Shown here piece after piece: positions 30,098 through 38,985 of a stretch of 64,000 bases of DNA. Where the stretch lies: NCBI RefSeq assembly GCF_018070045.1, contig NZ_JAGPYK010000008.1:62001-126000 (forward strand). Direction: 5' to 3'. The notes under the pieces are model-generated. The model ran no database searches, was not told where the DNA came from, and saw only the letters and a list, made by a program, of their open reading frames with translations. The translations under genes and the position numbers were made by a program. Origin of the DNA: Micromonospora sp. U21 (GTDB lineage Bacteria > Actinomycetota > Actinomycetes > Mycobacteriales > Micromonosporaceae). The stretch's first letter is position 1. Every line of letters begins with the position of its first letter.

Positions 30098-31146
30098 GCC
30101 AGTCCCTCCACTGTCGAGGTGTCCGGGGCGGCCCCGCGCTGCGGCACCGCACCGACACCGAAGAACGCCCGGCGGCGCAGCTGCGCCCACCGGCCGGCCG
30201 GCCCGCGGTCGTGGCCCCGGACCTGGGTGCCGCTGACCTCCGTGCCGGCGTGCCGGGCCGCCTCCTGCGCGGCCTCCGGCAGCGACCGTACGCCCTCGCC
30301 CGGTGTAGGTGTGACCCGTCGTTCCTGCCCCGTGCCGAGCGCGGAGAGCATCGTCGGAAGCAGCGCGGCGGCGGCCACCGCGTACCCCTCGGCCGAGGGA
30401 TGGAACCGGTCCCAGGCGAACATCCGGTGCGGCTCGGCCACGAAGCGGGGGCCGAGCAGGTCGCCGAGAGAGACCGTCCAGCCGCCCGCCTCGACCACGG
30501 CCACCGTCTGGGCGGCGGCGAGCTGCCGGCTCCACCGGTGCGCCAGCCAACGCAGCGGTGGCTGGATCGGGCGGATCGCGCCCAGATCGGGGCAGGTGCC
30601 GACGACCACCTCGCATCCGGCGTCGCGCAGTGTGCGGACCGCCTCAACCAGGTAGCGCACGGCCAGCCCGCGCGGGGTGCGGTTGGTGATGTCGTTGCCG
30701 CCGATCAGGATCACCGCGATGTCGGGCTGGCGCTCCAGCGCCGCTTCCACCTGGTGCCGGAGCACTGCCGAGATGGCCCCGACCACCGCGAAACGGTGCA
30801 GCCGCACCGGCCGGTGCAGCCTTCGGGACAGGCCGGTGGCGAGCAGAGCGCCGGGCGTCTCCCGGCGGCGGTGCACCCCGTAGCCGGCCGCCGACGAGTC
30901 GCCGAGCACGACCATGGTGAGCGCCGGGCCAGGGAACTTCGCGCCGTACACCCCGTCACAGCGCGGCGGCGGCGCCTCGGCCATCGGGATGGTGCGCCGG
31001 GCCTGGCGGGCCTGGCCGAGCAGCACGCCGCCGGTCGCGATCGCGGCCGCCGCGGTGGCGCCCGTCCCGAGGGCCGCCAGGCGGGCGACCCGCCGGGCCT
31101 GCCGCCAGCGCGGATCAACGGGTACGACGGAACCAGCCACCCCCAT
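30094..31146 (-). CDS. SGNH/GDSL hydrolase (first of pair)
   Basis: A 350-residue paralogue of the next gene: one N-terminal hydrophobic helix (about 18-45), block I VLGDSSAAGYG, IGGNDITN, GTCPDLGAIRPIQPP and WDRFHPSAEGY. It has a 75-residue basic C-terminal extension (QERRVTPTPGEG to VEGLA) that the partner lacks. ATG at 31146 lies 6 bases behind TAATGT on the minus strand (31158-31153), so it is probably leaderless. The pair corresponds to the GDSL position beside fadA3 in mycobacteria. Confidence 0.9.
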   Translation of the reverse strand: MGVAGSVVPVDPRWRQARRVARLAALGTGATAAAAIATGGVLLGQARQARRTIPMAEAPPPRCDGVYGAKFPGPALTMVVLGDSSAAGYGVHRRRETPGALLATGLSRRLHRPVRLHRFAVVGAISAVLRHQVEAALERQPDIAVILIGGNDITNRTPRGLAVRYLVEAVRTLRDAGCEVVVGTCPDLGAIRPIQPPLRWLAHRWSRQLAAAQTVAVVEAGGWTVSLGDLLGPRFVAEPHRMFAWDRFHPSAEGYAVAAAALLPTMLSALGTGQERRVTPTPGEGVRSLPEAAQEAARHAGTEVSGTQVRGHDRGPAGRWAQLRRRAFFGVGAVPQRGAAPDTSTVEGLA

Positions 31147-31297
31147 ACCACGACATTATCTCGCCGGGCCGACACGCCGCTGTCGTCGTGACGGCTCGCG
31201 GGTGCCTGGAAACCGACGCGACGGGGTACCTGTCCCGGGGGAGGCCGGCAGACTTGCGCCGACCCGCCACGCTGATCCGGCGGAGAGGAGCGCGACC

Positions 31298-31654
31298 ATG
31301 GCAAAGACACTGAAGCGCAGCGCGGCGTTCACGGCGCTGGCCCGGGCACTGGCGTCCGGGGCACGCGGCGGGCCGTCACTGGGCGCCCGGTTGGCGGCAC
31401 TGCCCCGGATGATCCGGGCCACCGCCCGTGGGCAGTACGACGGTGGCCTCCGGCTGGCCCTGATGACCGCGGCGACGGCGTACATCGTCTCGCCGATCGA
31501 CCTGCTCCCCGAGATCCCACTGGCGATCTTCGGGCTCGCGGACGACGCGGTCATGGTCACTTGGCTGGCCGGGAGCGTGCTCGCCGAGACCGACCGCTTC
31601 CTCGAGTGGGAGGCCCGGCGCAGCTCGGTCATCCCCGGGGGGCTGGTGCCCTGA
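31298..31654 (+). CDS. DUF1232 (YkvA family) small membrane protein
   Basis: A 118-residue protein with the DUF1232 core YIVSPIDLLPEIPLAIFGLADDAVMV (in two parts: AYIVSPIDLLPEIP and GLADDAVMVTWL). The domain forms a short re-entrant membrane hairpin. Function unknown. gagaggag 6 bases before ATG 31298 is a clear ribosome binding site. cbs follows after 72 bases on the same strand. Confidence 0.88.
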   Translation: MAKTLKRSAAFTALARALASGARGGPSLGARLAALPRMIRATARGQYDGGLRLALMTAATAYIVSPIDLLPEIPLAIFGLADDAVMVTWLAGSVLAETDRFLEWEARRSSVIPGGLVP

Positions 31655-31726
31655 CGGCACGTACCCTGGGCGGCGAGGAAACGTCTGCCCGGCCGCCGTC
31701 GCCGGCGCCGCAACGAAGGGCACACC

Positions 31727-33097
31727 GTGCAGTACTACGACAACGTCGTCGACATGATCGGCAACACCCCGCTGGTACGCCTGCGTAACGTCACCGAGGG
31801 CATCCAGGCCACCGTGCTCGCCAAGGTCGAGTACGTCAACCCGGGCGGCTCGGTGAAGGATCGGATCGCGCTGCGGATGGTGGAGGACGCCGAGGCGGCC
31901 GGCCTGCTCAAGCCCGGCGGCACCATCGTCGAGCCGACCAGTGGCAACACCGGCGTCGGGCTGGCCCTGGTGGCCCAGCTCAAGGGCTACCGCTGCGTCT
32001 TCGTCTGCCCCGACAAGGTCAGCCAGGACAAGCAGGACGTGCTCCGGGCGTACGGCGCCGAGGTGGTGGTCTGCCCGACCGCCGTCGCCCCGGAGGACCC
32101 GCGCTCGTACTACAACGTCTCCGACCGGCTGACCCGGGAGATCCCCGGCGCCTGGAAGCCCAACCAGTACAGCAACCCGGCCAACCCGCGCTCGCACTAC
32201 GAGACGACCGGCCCGGAGCTGTGGAAGCAGACCGAGGGCGGGCTCACCCACTTCGTGGCGGGCGTCGGCACCGGCGGCACCATCTCCGGCATCGGCCGCT
32301 ACCTCAAGGAGGCCTCCGAGGGCCGGGTGCGGATCATCGGGGCCGACCCGGAGGGCTCCGTCTACTCCGGCGGCACCGGCCGGCCGTACCTGGTGGAGGG
32401 CGTCGGCGAGGACTTCTGGCCGGAGACGTACGACCGGGGCGTCGCCGACGAGATCGTCGAGGTCTCCGACAAGGCGTCCTTCGAGATGACCCGGCGGCTG
32501 GCCCGCGAGGAGGGGCTGCTGGTCGGCGGTTCCTGCGGCATGGCGGTGGTCGCCGCGCTGGAGGTGGCTCGCCGGGCCGGCCCGGACGACGTGGTGGTCG
32601 TGCTGCTGCCGGACGGTGGCCGGGGCTACCTTTCCAAGATTTTCAACGACTCGTGGATGGCCCGGTACGGCTTCCTCGACAACTCCGGCACCGAGCCGAC
32701 GGTGGCCGACGCGCTGGCGAGCAAGCCGGGCGGGCTGCCCGAGCTGGTGCACGTCCACCCGACCGAGACGGTCCGCGACGCGATCGACTACATGCGCGAG
32801 TACGGCGTCTCGCAGCTGCCGGTGCTCAAGGCCGAGCCGCCGGTGGTGACCGGCGAGGTGGCCGGTTCCATCGCGGAACGGGACCTGCTCGACGCGCTGT
32901 TCACCGGGCAGGCGCACCTGCACGACACGATCGAGCGGCACATGGGCGACCCGCTGCCGATGATCGGTGGTGGCCAGCCGGTCAGCGAGGCCGTCGGCCT
33001 GCTGGAGAAGTCCGACGCCGCCCTGGTCCTCGTCGACGGCAAGCCCAAGGGCGTCCTCACCCGCCAGGACCTCCTCGCCCACCTGGGTGCCCACTAA
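31727..33097 (+). CDS. cbs: Cystathionine beta-synthase
   Basis: PLP enzyme that condenses serine and homocysteine to cystathionine, 456 residues. The PLP lysine is Lys44 in NPGGSVKDR; the SGNTG phosphate loop and GTGGTISG follow. Two C-terminal CBS domains (about 340-456: VHPTETVRDAIDYMREYGVSQLPVL and QPVSEAVGLLEKSDAALVLVDG) form a Bateman module, which binds SAM in related enzymes. No N-terminal heme domain, as in other actinobacterial forms. GTG start with aaggg upstream. With metB 3 kb away it makes up the transsulfuration set. Confidence 0.95.
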   Translation: MQYYDNVVDMIGNTPLVRLRNVTEGIQATVLAKVEYVNPGGSVKDRIALRMVEDAEAAGLLKPGGTIVEPTSGNTGVGLALVAQLKGYRCVFVCPDKVSQDKQDVLRAYGAEVVVCPTAVAPEDPRSYYNVSDRLTREIPGAWKPNQYSNPANPRSHYETTGPELWKQTEGGLTHFVAGVGTGGTISGIGRYLKEASEGRVRIIGADPEGSVYSGGTGRPYLVEGVGEDFWPETYDRGVADEIVEVSDKASFEMTRRLAREEGLLVGGSCGMAVVAALEVARRAGPDDVVVVLLPDGGRGYLSKIFNDSWMARYGFLDNSGTEPTVADALASKPGGLPELVHVHPTETVRDAIDYMREYGVSQLPVLKAEPPVVTGEVAGSIAERDLLDALFTGQAHLHDTIERHMGDPLPMIGGGQPVSEAVGLLEKSDAALVLVDGKPKGVLTRQDLLAHLGAH

Positions 33098-33156
33098 GTC
33101 CCTCTCCGCCCTGCCTTCGAGTTCCCAGGTGCGGGCGGCACCGACCTCCACCGTGT

Positions 33157-33239
33157 CCTTTGCTCTGCTTCACTCCACGCAACATCGAGTGTCCGATAAT
33201 CGGACGTTCACTGTTGCGTAGGTTGAAGCAGAGCAAAGG
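33157..33239. repeat. 83-bp palindrome between cbs and GNAT gene
   Basis: Arms of 41 nt (33157-33197 and 33199-33239) pair over the outer 16 (cctttgctctgcttca), an inner acgcaaca/tgttgcgt block and the centre gtccgat/atcggac, with mismatches gathered in two short bubbles. It is the largest and most AT-rich palindrome in the window and separates the convergent cbs and GNAT genes. Confidence 0.9.
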
Positions 33240-33307
33240 CCCTGAAATAGGGGTGGGCGCCTGACGCGCGGAGGCGCCTGGCGCGCGGAGGCGCTCACCC
33301 GGTCTTC

Positions 33308-33817
33308 TCAGCAGAGGCGTGTGTAGCGAAGTTGAGGCGTAAGGGCGGCACCGATGTGCTCCTCGCGCTCCAGACCGGTCGGGATCCACCCGCCGCGCTC
33401 GTAGAAGCCACGGGCGTGCACGTTGTCCCGGAGCACCCAGAGCACCGCTCGCCGCCAGCCCCGCCCGCGCATGGCGTCCAGCGCGTCGACCATCAGCGTG
33501 CGGCCGATGCCCCGCCCCTGCTCGGCCGGGTCCAGGTGGATGGCGTTGAGCAGCCCGGTGGCCGGATCGTCCTCGTCGTCCGGGCCGAGGTAGCTGAACC
33601 CGACCAGCGTCCCGGCGCGCTCCGCCACGGTCAGCCGGTGGGTGTCCCGCTCCCAGCCCCACCGCTCGGACCAGTACCGCCCCATCGCCTCCGGTGTCGG
33701 GTCGGCCAGCGCCTCGGCCGGCAGGAAGGAGGAGTACGTGGCGACCCGGGAGCGCTGGTGCAGGGCGCCCACCCCCATCAGGTCGTCACCGGTGGCGGGG
33801 CGGAGCGTGACGGTCAC
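33308..33817 (-). CDS. GNAT family N-acetyltransferase
   Basis: A 169-residue GNAT protein: [59 protein letters not shown] with the acetyl-CoA loop QGRGIG, and [17 protein letters not shown]. Substrate unknown. GTG at 33817 overlaps the rnz stop (GTGA), so it is the second gene of the rnz operon. Confidence 0.9.
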   Translation of the reverse strand: MTVTLRPATGDDLMGVGALHQRSRVATYSSFLPAEALADPTPEAMGRYWSERWGWERDTHRLTVAERAGTLVGFSYLGPDDEDDPATGLLNAIHLDPAEQGRGIGRTLMVDALDAMRGRGWRRAVLWVLRDNVHARGFYERGGWIPTGLEREEHIGAALTPQLRYTRLC

Positions 33818-34743
33818 CCGGCCGAGGCTACCCGGCGTGGTGGGAGCTGCACCGTGGTCAGGTCCTCGGCGATGATCAGGTCGCCGTCGAAGTGCGCGCG
33901 CGCCTCGTCGTGGAACCGGCGCGGGTCGGGGTACCGCTGCGAGAAGTGGGTGAGCAGCAGCCGCCGTACCCCGGACTCGGTCGCCACCCGGGCGGCCTGC
34001 GCCGCGGTCAGATGGCCGACCTCGGCGGCGAGCGCGGCCTCCGACTCCAGGAAGGTCGACTCGATGACCAGCAGGTCGGCGTGCTCGGCGAGGGCGTAGA
34101 CGCCGTCGCAGAGACCGGTGTCCATCACGAAGGCGAACCGCTGCCCCGGCCGGGGCACGCTCACCTCGTCCCGGGTGACGCGGCGTCCGTCCAGGTCGAG
34201 GTGGCCCACCCGGATCAGCTCGCCGACGGCCGGCCCGGCGATGCCGTACGCGGCCAGCTTCTCCGGCAGCATCCGGCAGCCGTCCGGCTCGATGAGCCGG
34301 TAGCCGTACGTCTCAATGGGGTGCCGCAGCCGGCGCGCCTCCAGCGTGCCGCAGCCCAGGGTGATCCGCTGCCCGTCCGCCTCGATCGGTTCGACCCGCA
34401 GCTCGGCGGTCTCGTAGAAGGAGGTGGCGTGCCGCAGCCGGGCGAAGTATTCGGCGCCGCCGGCCGGGAAGTGCACGGCGACCGGGTGCGTCACCCGGTC
34501 CAGCGAGAGCCGCTGGATGGTGCCGGGCAGGCCGAGGCAGTGGTCGCCGTGGAAGTGGGTGACGCAGATCCGGGTCAGGTCGGTGGCGGTGACCGTGGTG
34601 TGCAGGAGTTGGCGCTGGCTGCCCTCGCCCGGGTCAAAGAGGATCACCTCGTCGTCCCAGCGCAGCACGTAACCGTTGTGGTTGCGCCGCCGGGTCGGGG
34701 CCTGACTGGCCGTCCCGAGCACCACCAGCTCGCGCATCGACAC
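33814..34743 (-). CDS. rnz: Ribonuclease Z (tRNase Z)
   Basis: Metallo-beta-lactamase nuclease of 309 residues that trims tRNA 3' ends. Zinc motif [13 protein letters not shown] (about 65), [10 protein letters not shown], and [13 protein letters not shown] with the late histidine; the [18 protein letters not shown] segment is normal. GTG at 34743 is preferred to ATG 34737 because ggaggag lies 7 bases before it. Its expression is probably set by the unusual leader at 34797-35057. Confidence 0.93.
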   Translation of the reverse strand: MSMRELVVLGTASQAPTRRRNHNGYVLRWDDEVILFDPGEGSQRQLLHTTVTATDLTRICVTHFHGDHCLGLPGTIQRLSLDRVTHPVAVHFPAGGAEYFARLRHATSFYETAELRVEPIEADGQRITLGCGTLEARRLRHPIETYGYRLIEPDGCRMLPEKLAAYGIAGPAVGELIRVGHLDLDGRRVTRDEVSVPRPGQRFAFVMDTGLCDGVYALAEHADLLVIESTFLESEAALAAEVGHLTAAQAARVATESGVRRLLLTHFSQRYPDPRRFHDEARAHFDGDLIIAEDLTTVQLPPRRVASAG

Positions 34744-34796
34744 GGCGCTCTCCTCCGGCTGACCTGACCGGCCCGGCCCCTGCCGGGAGATGAAGC

Positions 34797-34973
34797 GACC
34801 CCCGGGGTGTTCCGCGCTCTCGCGCGGGCCGGCTGGACTGGGCCGGCACCCCGGGGGTCGGGTGGCTGTCGTGGATTCGCCGCACCGCTGCCACACGGTC
34901 TCGACGTTGTTGCTGGTGCCCGCCTCGCGGCGGACCGATCACTGTCGAGGACAGCGGCTAGCGGACAGCCACC
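34797..34973 (-). promoter_or_regulatory. Candidate attenuator RNA upstream of rnz
   Basis: In the minus-strand transcript GGTGGCTGTC (34973-34964, inside the leader ORF) is exactly complementary to GACAGCCACC (34870-34861), about 94 nt later. One base beyond the second arm begins a hairpin with a perfect 13-bp stem, gacccccggggtg/caccccgggggtc (34859-34797), that encloses a second ggcc-rich stem. A small CTGTC-ctc-GACAG hairpin lies between. A ribosome on the leader ORF would mask the first arm, so translation could switch the fold. Confidence 0.6.
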
Positions 34974-34996
34974 TCACGAGTCCGATTGCTATACAA
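34958..34996 (-). CDS. 12-residue leader peptide upstream of rnz
   Basis: TTG at 34996 opens a 12-codon ORF (LYSNRTREVAVR, stop TAG at 34958). It has a far better ribosome binding site than any gene here: gaaaggaggtg (35015-35005) is complementary to the 16S 3' end over 11 bases. Seven of twelve codons (TAT, AGC, AAT, ACT, CGT, GCT and the TTG start) are rare for this genome, which implies constraint on the RNA sequence and not only on the peptide. Reading it as a regulatory leader is inference. Confidence 0.6.
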   Translation of the reverse strand: MYSNRTREVAVR

Positions 34997-35004
34997 GTCT
35001 GGAC

Positions 35005-35057
35005 CACCTCCTTTCACGTGTACCGCCACGCTATCGAGTCCCGGCCGGGCTCGGCAA
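35005..35057 (-). promoter_or_regulatory. Promoter and extended Shine-Dalgarno of rnz leader
   Basis: On the minus strand TTGCCG (35057-35052), an 18-bp spacer and TAGCGT (35033-35028) form a promoter predicted to start near 35021, only a few bases before the extended ribosome binding site gaaaggaggtg (35015-35005). It lies after the msrA terminator, so the leader and rnz appear to have their own transcript. Confidence 0.6.
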
Positions 35058-35084
35058 CGGATTTCGATCACACGCCGGACGGGA

Positions 35085-35114
35085 ATGCCCGGCCGCCTCT
35101 CGGCGGCCGGGCAT
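35085..35114 (-). terminator. Terminator of msrA
   Basis: Perfect stem atgcccggccgc/gcggccgggcat with a 6-nt loop, 25 bases behind the msrA stop on the minus strand. It separates msrA from the rnz leader. Confidence 0.75.
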
Positions 35115-35138
35115 CGTGGTCGTGCGGGTGGCTGGCGG

Positions 35139-35801
<663 letters not shown>

Positions 35802-35855
35802 GGTGGAACTCCTCTCCTACCTCTGCCGCATGCAACGCCGGCGGGCCCAGGTTCC

Positions 35856-36308
35856 TTACCCGCCAGGCCGGCAGTCAGGCCGCCGGCCGGGCGGGGGTGG
35901 CAGCGCGTCGGCCACCCGGGCGGCGACGTCCCGGGCGTCCTGATCGCTCGGGTAGCGGGTACGCGGCCAGAAGAACCCGCGCAGCCCGTCCTTCTTCGTC
36001 CGGGGCACCACGTGGGTGTGCAGGTGCGGCACGGATTGGGACACCTTGTTGTTCATCGCTACGAACGTCCCACCAGCCCCCAGACCGGTCTCCACAGCCA
36101 CCGCGAGCCGCTGGACCAGCGCGAAGTAGCCCGGCAGCAGGTCGGCCGGCAGCTCGGCCAGGGTCACCAGGTGGGCCCGGGGCACCACCAGCACGTGCCC
36201 CACGAAGACCGGGCGGGTGTCCAGGAACGCCACTCCGTCCGGCTCGTCGGCCACCCGGAACGCGGGCACCTCGCCGGCCACGATCCCACAGAAGACGCAC
36301 CCGCTCAT
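35856..36308 (-). CDS. HIT family protein
   Basis: A 150-residue histidine-triad nucleotide-binding protein: CVFCGIVAGEVPAFRV at the start, PVFVGHVLVVPRAH and the triad PHLHTHVVPRTK (His-x-His-x-His). HIT proteins hydrolyse AMP-linked compounds. The tail is rich in Pro and Arg. ATG at 36308 lies 6 bases behind TAGCCT (36320-36315, minus strand), so it is likely leaderless, and it is divergent from metB. Confidence 0.92.
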   Translation of the reverse strand: MSGCVFCGIVAGEVPAFRVADEPDGVAFLDTRPVFVGHVLVVPRAHLVTLAELPADLLPGYFALVQRLAVAVETGLGAGGTFVAMNNKVSQSVPHLHTHVVPRTKKDGLRGFFWPRTRYPSDQDARDVAARVADALPPPPGRRPDCRPGG

Positions 36309-36314
36309 CGGTCC

Positions 36315-36368
36315 AGGCTATGCCGGCTGCCCGGCCCCGCCCCGGACCGCCGGGCGGGGCACTAGCCT
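36315..36368. promoter_or_regulatory. Divergent leaderless promoters of HIT gene and metB
   Basis: The same -10 sequence TAGCCT occurs on both strands: minus at 36320-36315, 6 bases before the HIT ATG, and plus at 36363-36368, 7 bases before the metB ATG at 36376. Neither gene has a ribosome binding site. About 42 bases separate the two boxes, so the two polymerase sites overlap in their -35 regions. Confidence 0.6.
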
Positions 36369-36375
36369 CACCAGA

Positions 36376-37518
36376 ATGAACCACGGCTTCGAGACGCTCG
36401 CCATTCACGCCGGTCAGGACCCTGAGGCCCGCACCGGCGCGGTGATTCCACCGATCTACCAGACCAGCACGTACGCGCAGGACGCTGTCGGCGCGCCCCG
36501 GCTCGGCTACGAGTACAGCCGCTCCGGCAACCCGACCCGCGACGCGCTCCAGGAGTGCCTGGCCGCGCTCGAGGGCGGGCCGGTGGGGCTCGCCTTCGCC
36601 AGCGGCCTGGCTGCCGAGGACACCCTGCTGCGGGCCGTCTGCAAGCCGGGCGACCACGTGGTCATCCCGGACGACGCGTACGGCGGCACGTACCGGCTGT
36701 TCGCCCGGGTCGCCCAGCGGTGGGGCCTGGAGTTCACCCCGGCCAAGGTGTCCGACGCGGCCGCGGTCCGGGCCGCCGTGCAGCCGGGCCGTACGAAGAT
36801 CGTCTGGGTGGAGACGCCGACCAACCCGCTGCTCGGCATCGCCGACATCGCCGCCCTGGCCGCCGTGGCGCACGACGCGGGCGCGCTGCTGGTGGTCGAC
36901 AACACCTTCGCCTCGCCGTACCTGCAACAGCCGATCGCGCACGGCGCGGACGTGGTGGTGCACTCCACCACCAAGTACATCGGTGGCCACTCCGATGTGG
37001 TCGGTGGCGCGCTAGTCGTCGCCGACGCCGCGCTCGGCGAGGAGCTGCGCTACCACCAGAACGCGATGGGCGCGATCAACGGCCCGTTCGACGCCTGGCT
37101 CACCCTGCGCGGCATCAAGACCCTCGGGGTACGGATGGACCGGCACTGCGACAACGCCGAGCGGCTCGCTGGATACCTCGACGGGCACGCCAAGGTGGCC
37201 CAGGTGCTCTACCCCGGGCTGCCCTCGCACCCCGGCCACGAGGTGGCCGCCAAGCAGATGCGCCGGTTCGGCGGCATGATCTCCTTCCGGGCGGCCGGCG
37301 GCGAGGACCACGCGGTGGAGATCTGCAACCGGGCCAAGCTCTTCGTGCTCGCCGAGTCGCTGGGCGGGGTGGAGTCCCTGATCGAGCACCCGGGGCGGAT
37401 GACACACGCAAGTGCTGCCGGCTCGCCGCTTGAAGTTCCCGGCGATCTCGTGCGACTGTCTGTCGGCATCGAGACGGTCGACGACCTGCTCGCCGATCTG
37501 GAGCAGGCACTGGGCTGA
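36376..37518 (+). CDS. metB: Cystathionine gamma-synthase
   Basis: PLP enzyme of the Cys/Met metabolism family, 380 residues. Landmarks: PPIYQTSTYAQ, YSRSGNPTRDALQECLAALEGG, FASGLAAEDTLL, WVETPTNPLL, VDNTFASPYLQQP, the PLP-lysine region HSTTKYIGGHSDVVGGA, and SLGGVESLIEHPGRMTHAS. It makes cystathionine from activated homoserine and cysteine; in actinobacteria the same protein may also work as gamma-lyase. Beside cbs-type genes it completes transsulfuration. Leaderless start; the amidase gene follows after 12 bases. Confidence 0.93.
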   Translation: MNHGFETLAIHAGQDPEARTGAVIPPIYQTSTYAQDAVGAPRLGYEYSRSGNPTRDALQECLAALEGGPVGLAFASGLAAEDTLLRAVCKPGDHVVIPDDAYGGTYRLFARVAQRWGLEFTPAKVSDAAAVRAAVQPGRTKIVWVETPTNPLLGIADIAALAAVAHDAGALLVVDNTFASPYLQQPIAHGADVVVHSTTKYIGGHSDVVGGALVVADAALGEELRYHQNAMGAINGPFDAWLTLRGIKTLGVRMDRHCDNAERLAGYLDGHAKVAQVLYPGLPSHPGHEVAAKQMRRFGGMISFRAAGGEDHAVEICNRAKLFVLAESLGGVESLIEHPGRMTHASAAGSPLEVPGDLVRLSVGIETVDDLLADLEQALG

Positions 37519-37530
37519 CCGCTGGGGAGG

Positions 37531-38940
37531 ATGGCCGTGCAGGACATCATGGCGACCTGGGTCGGGGCGACCGCCAAGCAGATCGCCCGGGGCGTACGCA
37601 GGGGAGACGTCTCGGCCACCCAGGTCGTCGCCGATCACCTCGAGTACATCGCGCGGGCCGACGGCGAGCTGGCCGCGTTCCGCGCCGTGCGCGGCGGCGA
37701 GGCGATCACCGAGGCGGAGAAGGTCGACGAGCAGGAGGACCTGGCCAACCTGCCGCTGGCCGGGGTGCCGGTGGCGGTCAAGGAGAACACTCCGGTCGCC
37801 GGCCTGCCCACCTGGAACGGCTCCGCCGCGGTGCGTACCGAGGTGGCGGAGGCCGACCACGAGGTGGTGCGCCGCCTGCGCGGAGCCGGCGCGGTGATCC
37901 TCGGCGTGACCCGGATGCCCGAGCTGGGGCTGTGGGCGCTCACCGACGACAACGGTGCGGTGACCCGCAATCCGTGGGACAGCGGGCGTACACCCGGCGG
38001 CTCCTCCGGCGGCGCCGCCGCCGCGGTGGCCGCCGGGCTGGTGCCGATCGCGCACGGCAACGACGGCCTCGGTTCGATCCGGATCCCGGCGGCCTGCTGT
38101 GGCCTGGTCGGGCTCAAGCCCGGCCGGGGCGTGGTCCCCCGCCAGCTCGGCGCGGAAGACTGGTTCGGCCTCACCGAGCACGGCATGTTGACCAGCACGG
38201 TGGCGGACGCGGCGGTCAGCTTCTCGGTGCTCGCCGGCCGGCGACCGGAGAAGCTGGTCCCGCCGCAGCGGCTGCGGGTGGGCGTCTCGCTGCGCTCCCC
38301 GGTGCGCGGTGTCTCGCCGGACGCGCCCAACCGCGACGCGGTCGCGGCCGCCGGCCGGCTGCTCGCCGCGGCCGGGCACGACACCGTGCCGGCCGATCCG
38401 GTCTATCCCACCGCGCTCGGCCTGCAGGGCATCGCCACCTGGTTCGCCGCCGCCGCGGCCGACGTCCGGGCCGGCGGGCTGGACCGGCGCGACCTGCAAC
38501 GGCGCACCCGGCGACACGTCGCCCTGGGCGAGTGGGCGCAGCGCCGCGGCTACGTCCGGGAGGCCGACCGGGCCGCCTGGCGGCAGCGGTCCATCGACTT
38601 CTTCACCGACCACTCCGTCGACCTGCTGCTCACCCCGGCGCTGGCCAGCGCGCCGCCGGAGGCCGCACGCTGGTCCGACCGGTCCTGGCGGGCGAACATG
38701 ACGGCCAACATCCGGTACGCCCCGTTCGCTGCGCCGTGGAACATCGCCGGTCTGCCGGCGATCGTGGTGCCGGTGGGTCGCCGCCCGGACGGGCTGCCCG
38801 TCGCCGTGCAGCTGGTCGGTCCGCCCGGCTCGGAGCTGCTGCTGCTCGGCGTGGCCGGTCAGTTCGAGATGGCCGCCCCGTGGTCCCGGCACGCCCCCGG
38901 CTATCCCCGGGTCGGAACGGGGTCGCCGGCCGCCGCATGA
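37531..38940 (+). CDS. Amidase signature family protein
   Basis: A 469-residue amidase with a Ser-cis-Ser-Lys centre: Lys in GVPVAVKENTPVAG, the Ser cluster TPGGSSGGAAAAVAAG and nucleophile Ser in DGLGSIRIPAACCG. The late part (LLLTPALASAPPEA, FAAPWNIAGLPAIVVPVG) is typical. Substrate unknown; not a GatA, since no gatB/gatC neighbours exist and residues after the centre differ. ATG at 37531 has tggggagg upstream and lies close behind metB. Confidence 0.9.
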   Translation: MAVQDIMATWVGATAKQIARGVRRGDVSATQVVADHLEYIARADGELAAFRAVRGGEAITEAEKVDEQEDLANLPLAGVPVAVKENTPVAGLPTWNGSAAVRTEVAEADHEVVRRLRGAGAVILGVTRMPELGLWALTDDNGAVTRNPWDSGRTPGGSSGGAAAAVAAGLVPIAHGNDGLGSIRIPAACCGLVGLKPGRGVVPRQLGAEDWFGLTEHGMLTSTVADAAVSFSVLAGRRPEKLVPPQRLRVGVSLRSPVRGVSPDAPNRDAVAAAGRLLAAAGHDTVPADPVYPTALGLQGIATWFAAAAADVRAGGLDRRDLQRRTRRHVALGEWAQRRGYVREADRAAWRQRSIDFFTDHSVDLLLTPALASAPPEAARWSDRSWRANMTANIRYAPFAAPWNIAGLPAIVVPVGRRPDGLPVAVQLVGPPGSELLLLGVAGQFEMAAPWSRHAPGYPRVGTGSPAAA

Positions 38941-38985
38941 TCGTCTACGGTGTGCGCGCATCGTCGCGCTGACCGGGAGACATCA

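Noticed and set aside
36309..36375. SAM or cobalamin riboswitch before metB
   Set aside because: Only about 67 bases lie between the HIT gene and metB and a leaderless promoter fits; no room for a riboswitch.
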